In this document: piece by piece, positions 63,747-64,000 of the stretch
Numbering within the stretch: the first letter of the stretch is position 1
Layout of the letters: each line of letters starts with the position of its first letter
Source of the DNA: Azorhizobium sp965227945
GTDB taxonomy: Bacteria; Pseudomonadota; Alphaproteobacteria; Rhizobiales; Xanthobacteraceae
Assembly (NCBI GenBank): GCA_965227945.1
Contig: CBDDGQ010000006.1
Coordinates: 434,001 to 498,000 of the forward strand
Length of the DNA: 64,000 nucleotides
Reading direction: 5' to 3'
The notes under the pieces: model-generated
Told to the model about the DNA's origin: nothing
The model's database searches: none
The model's input: the letters and a program-made list of their open reading frames with translations, nothing else
Program-made: the position numbers and the translations under genes

Positions 63747-64000
63747 TCAGCCCAGCAGTTCCGCCAAGGTGAGCGTCACCACTTCGGTGGCCAGCGCCAG
63801 ATCCGAAAGGCGCAGCTTCTCGTCGGCGCGGTGGCCGTTGGCTTCCTCGATGGTGCGCGGGCCGGCGCCATAGAGCACCACGGGAATGCCCGCCTCCGCA
63901 TAGAGCCGGGCATCGGTGTAGAGCGGCACGCCGTTGGTGGCCACCGGCTCGCCGATCACACCCGCTGCCGTGCGGCACAGGATGTCGGCGATGCGCAGGC
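63747..64000 (-). CDS. M20-family peptidase (ArgE/DapE-like), C-terminal part
   Basis: Only the last 84 or so residues lie in the window; the gene continues past its end. The visible part includes GVPLYTDARLYAEAGIPVVL, then YGAGPRTIEEANGHRADEKL, which matches the end of M20 metallopeptidases where a C-terminal His (NGHRADE) helps bind the second zinc. In related genomes dapE follows truA, so DapE is possible, but this tail is more like the broader ArgE/DapE group. Confidence 0.75.
   Translation of the reverse strand, partial: LRIADILCRTAAGVIGEPVATNGVPLYTDARLYAEAGIPVVLYGAGPRTIEEANGHRADEKLRLSDLALATEVVTLTLAELLG

Overview
The window is GC-rich DNA from an alphaproteobacterium, most likely a Hyphomicrobiales (Rhizobiales) member close to Xanthobacteraceae. 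This is inferred from the def-fmt-truA-peptidase gene order, the IalB and LpxL-type proteins, several oligotroph-style ABC importers and the codon bias; no 16S gene is present. Housekeeping blocks lie at both ends, and the middle is accessory DNA.

Layout. 0.35-6.6 kb: methionine importer metNIQ, a small unknown protein, a trans-aconitate methyltransferase, the ribosome-associated ABC-F ATPase EttA and a cupin. 6.7-12.8 kb: one very large glycine-rich autotransporter. 13.2 kb: tRNA-Gly(GCC) with its terminator. 13.6-16.3 kb: wreckage of a conjugation (trb) operon fused tail to tail with a truncated LysR gene. 17.3-30.5 kb: a catabolic cluster with a beta-keto acid cleavage enzyme (DUF849), a gamma-carbonic-anhydrase-like protein, two SDR dehydrogenases, HyuA/HyuB-type ATP-dependent amidohydrolase subunits, an FCD/GntR regulator, a serine hydrolase, a polar amino acid-type ABC importer and a glutathione S-transferase. 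Four copies of a 14-bp palindrome (TCTGA-N5-CAGA or one mismatch from it) sit in front of its three transcription units and look like the GntR operators. 30.47-31.73 kb: a complete IS3-family element. 31.9-35.5 kb: TetR, two SDRs, a cupin, an SDR remnant and a transposase remnant. 35.8-37.8 kb: a chemoreceptor.

The main hidden structure is a 15.9-kb genomic island, 38,195-54,069. It is bounded by an exact 18-bp direct repeat. The right copy is the 3' end (including CCA) of tRNA-Leu(CAG), and a truncated integrase lies just inside it. The tRNA's likely original terminator now sits beyond the far repeat, 15.9 kb away. The island carries a two-partner secretion system (a TpsA exoprotein of about 3114 aa with two separate 13-copy tandem arrays, and its TpsB transporter) and an ialB-like gene. 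That gene is interrupted by a fresh IS481-family insertion with a perfect 6-bp ACTAGC target duplication; removing the element and one repeat restores the reading frame.

54.5-64 kb: core genes ech, lpxL/htrB-like, mutM, rmuC, def, fmt, truA, a second chemoreceptor and the end of an M20 peptidase gene that runs off the window.

The catabolic cluster reads as import of a polar, amino acid-like or cyclic amide compound, hydrolysis, dehydrogenation to a beta-keto acid, and acetyl-CoA-dependent cleavage by the DUF849 enzyme. The substrate is unknown and the pathway order is inference.
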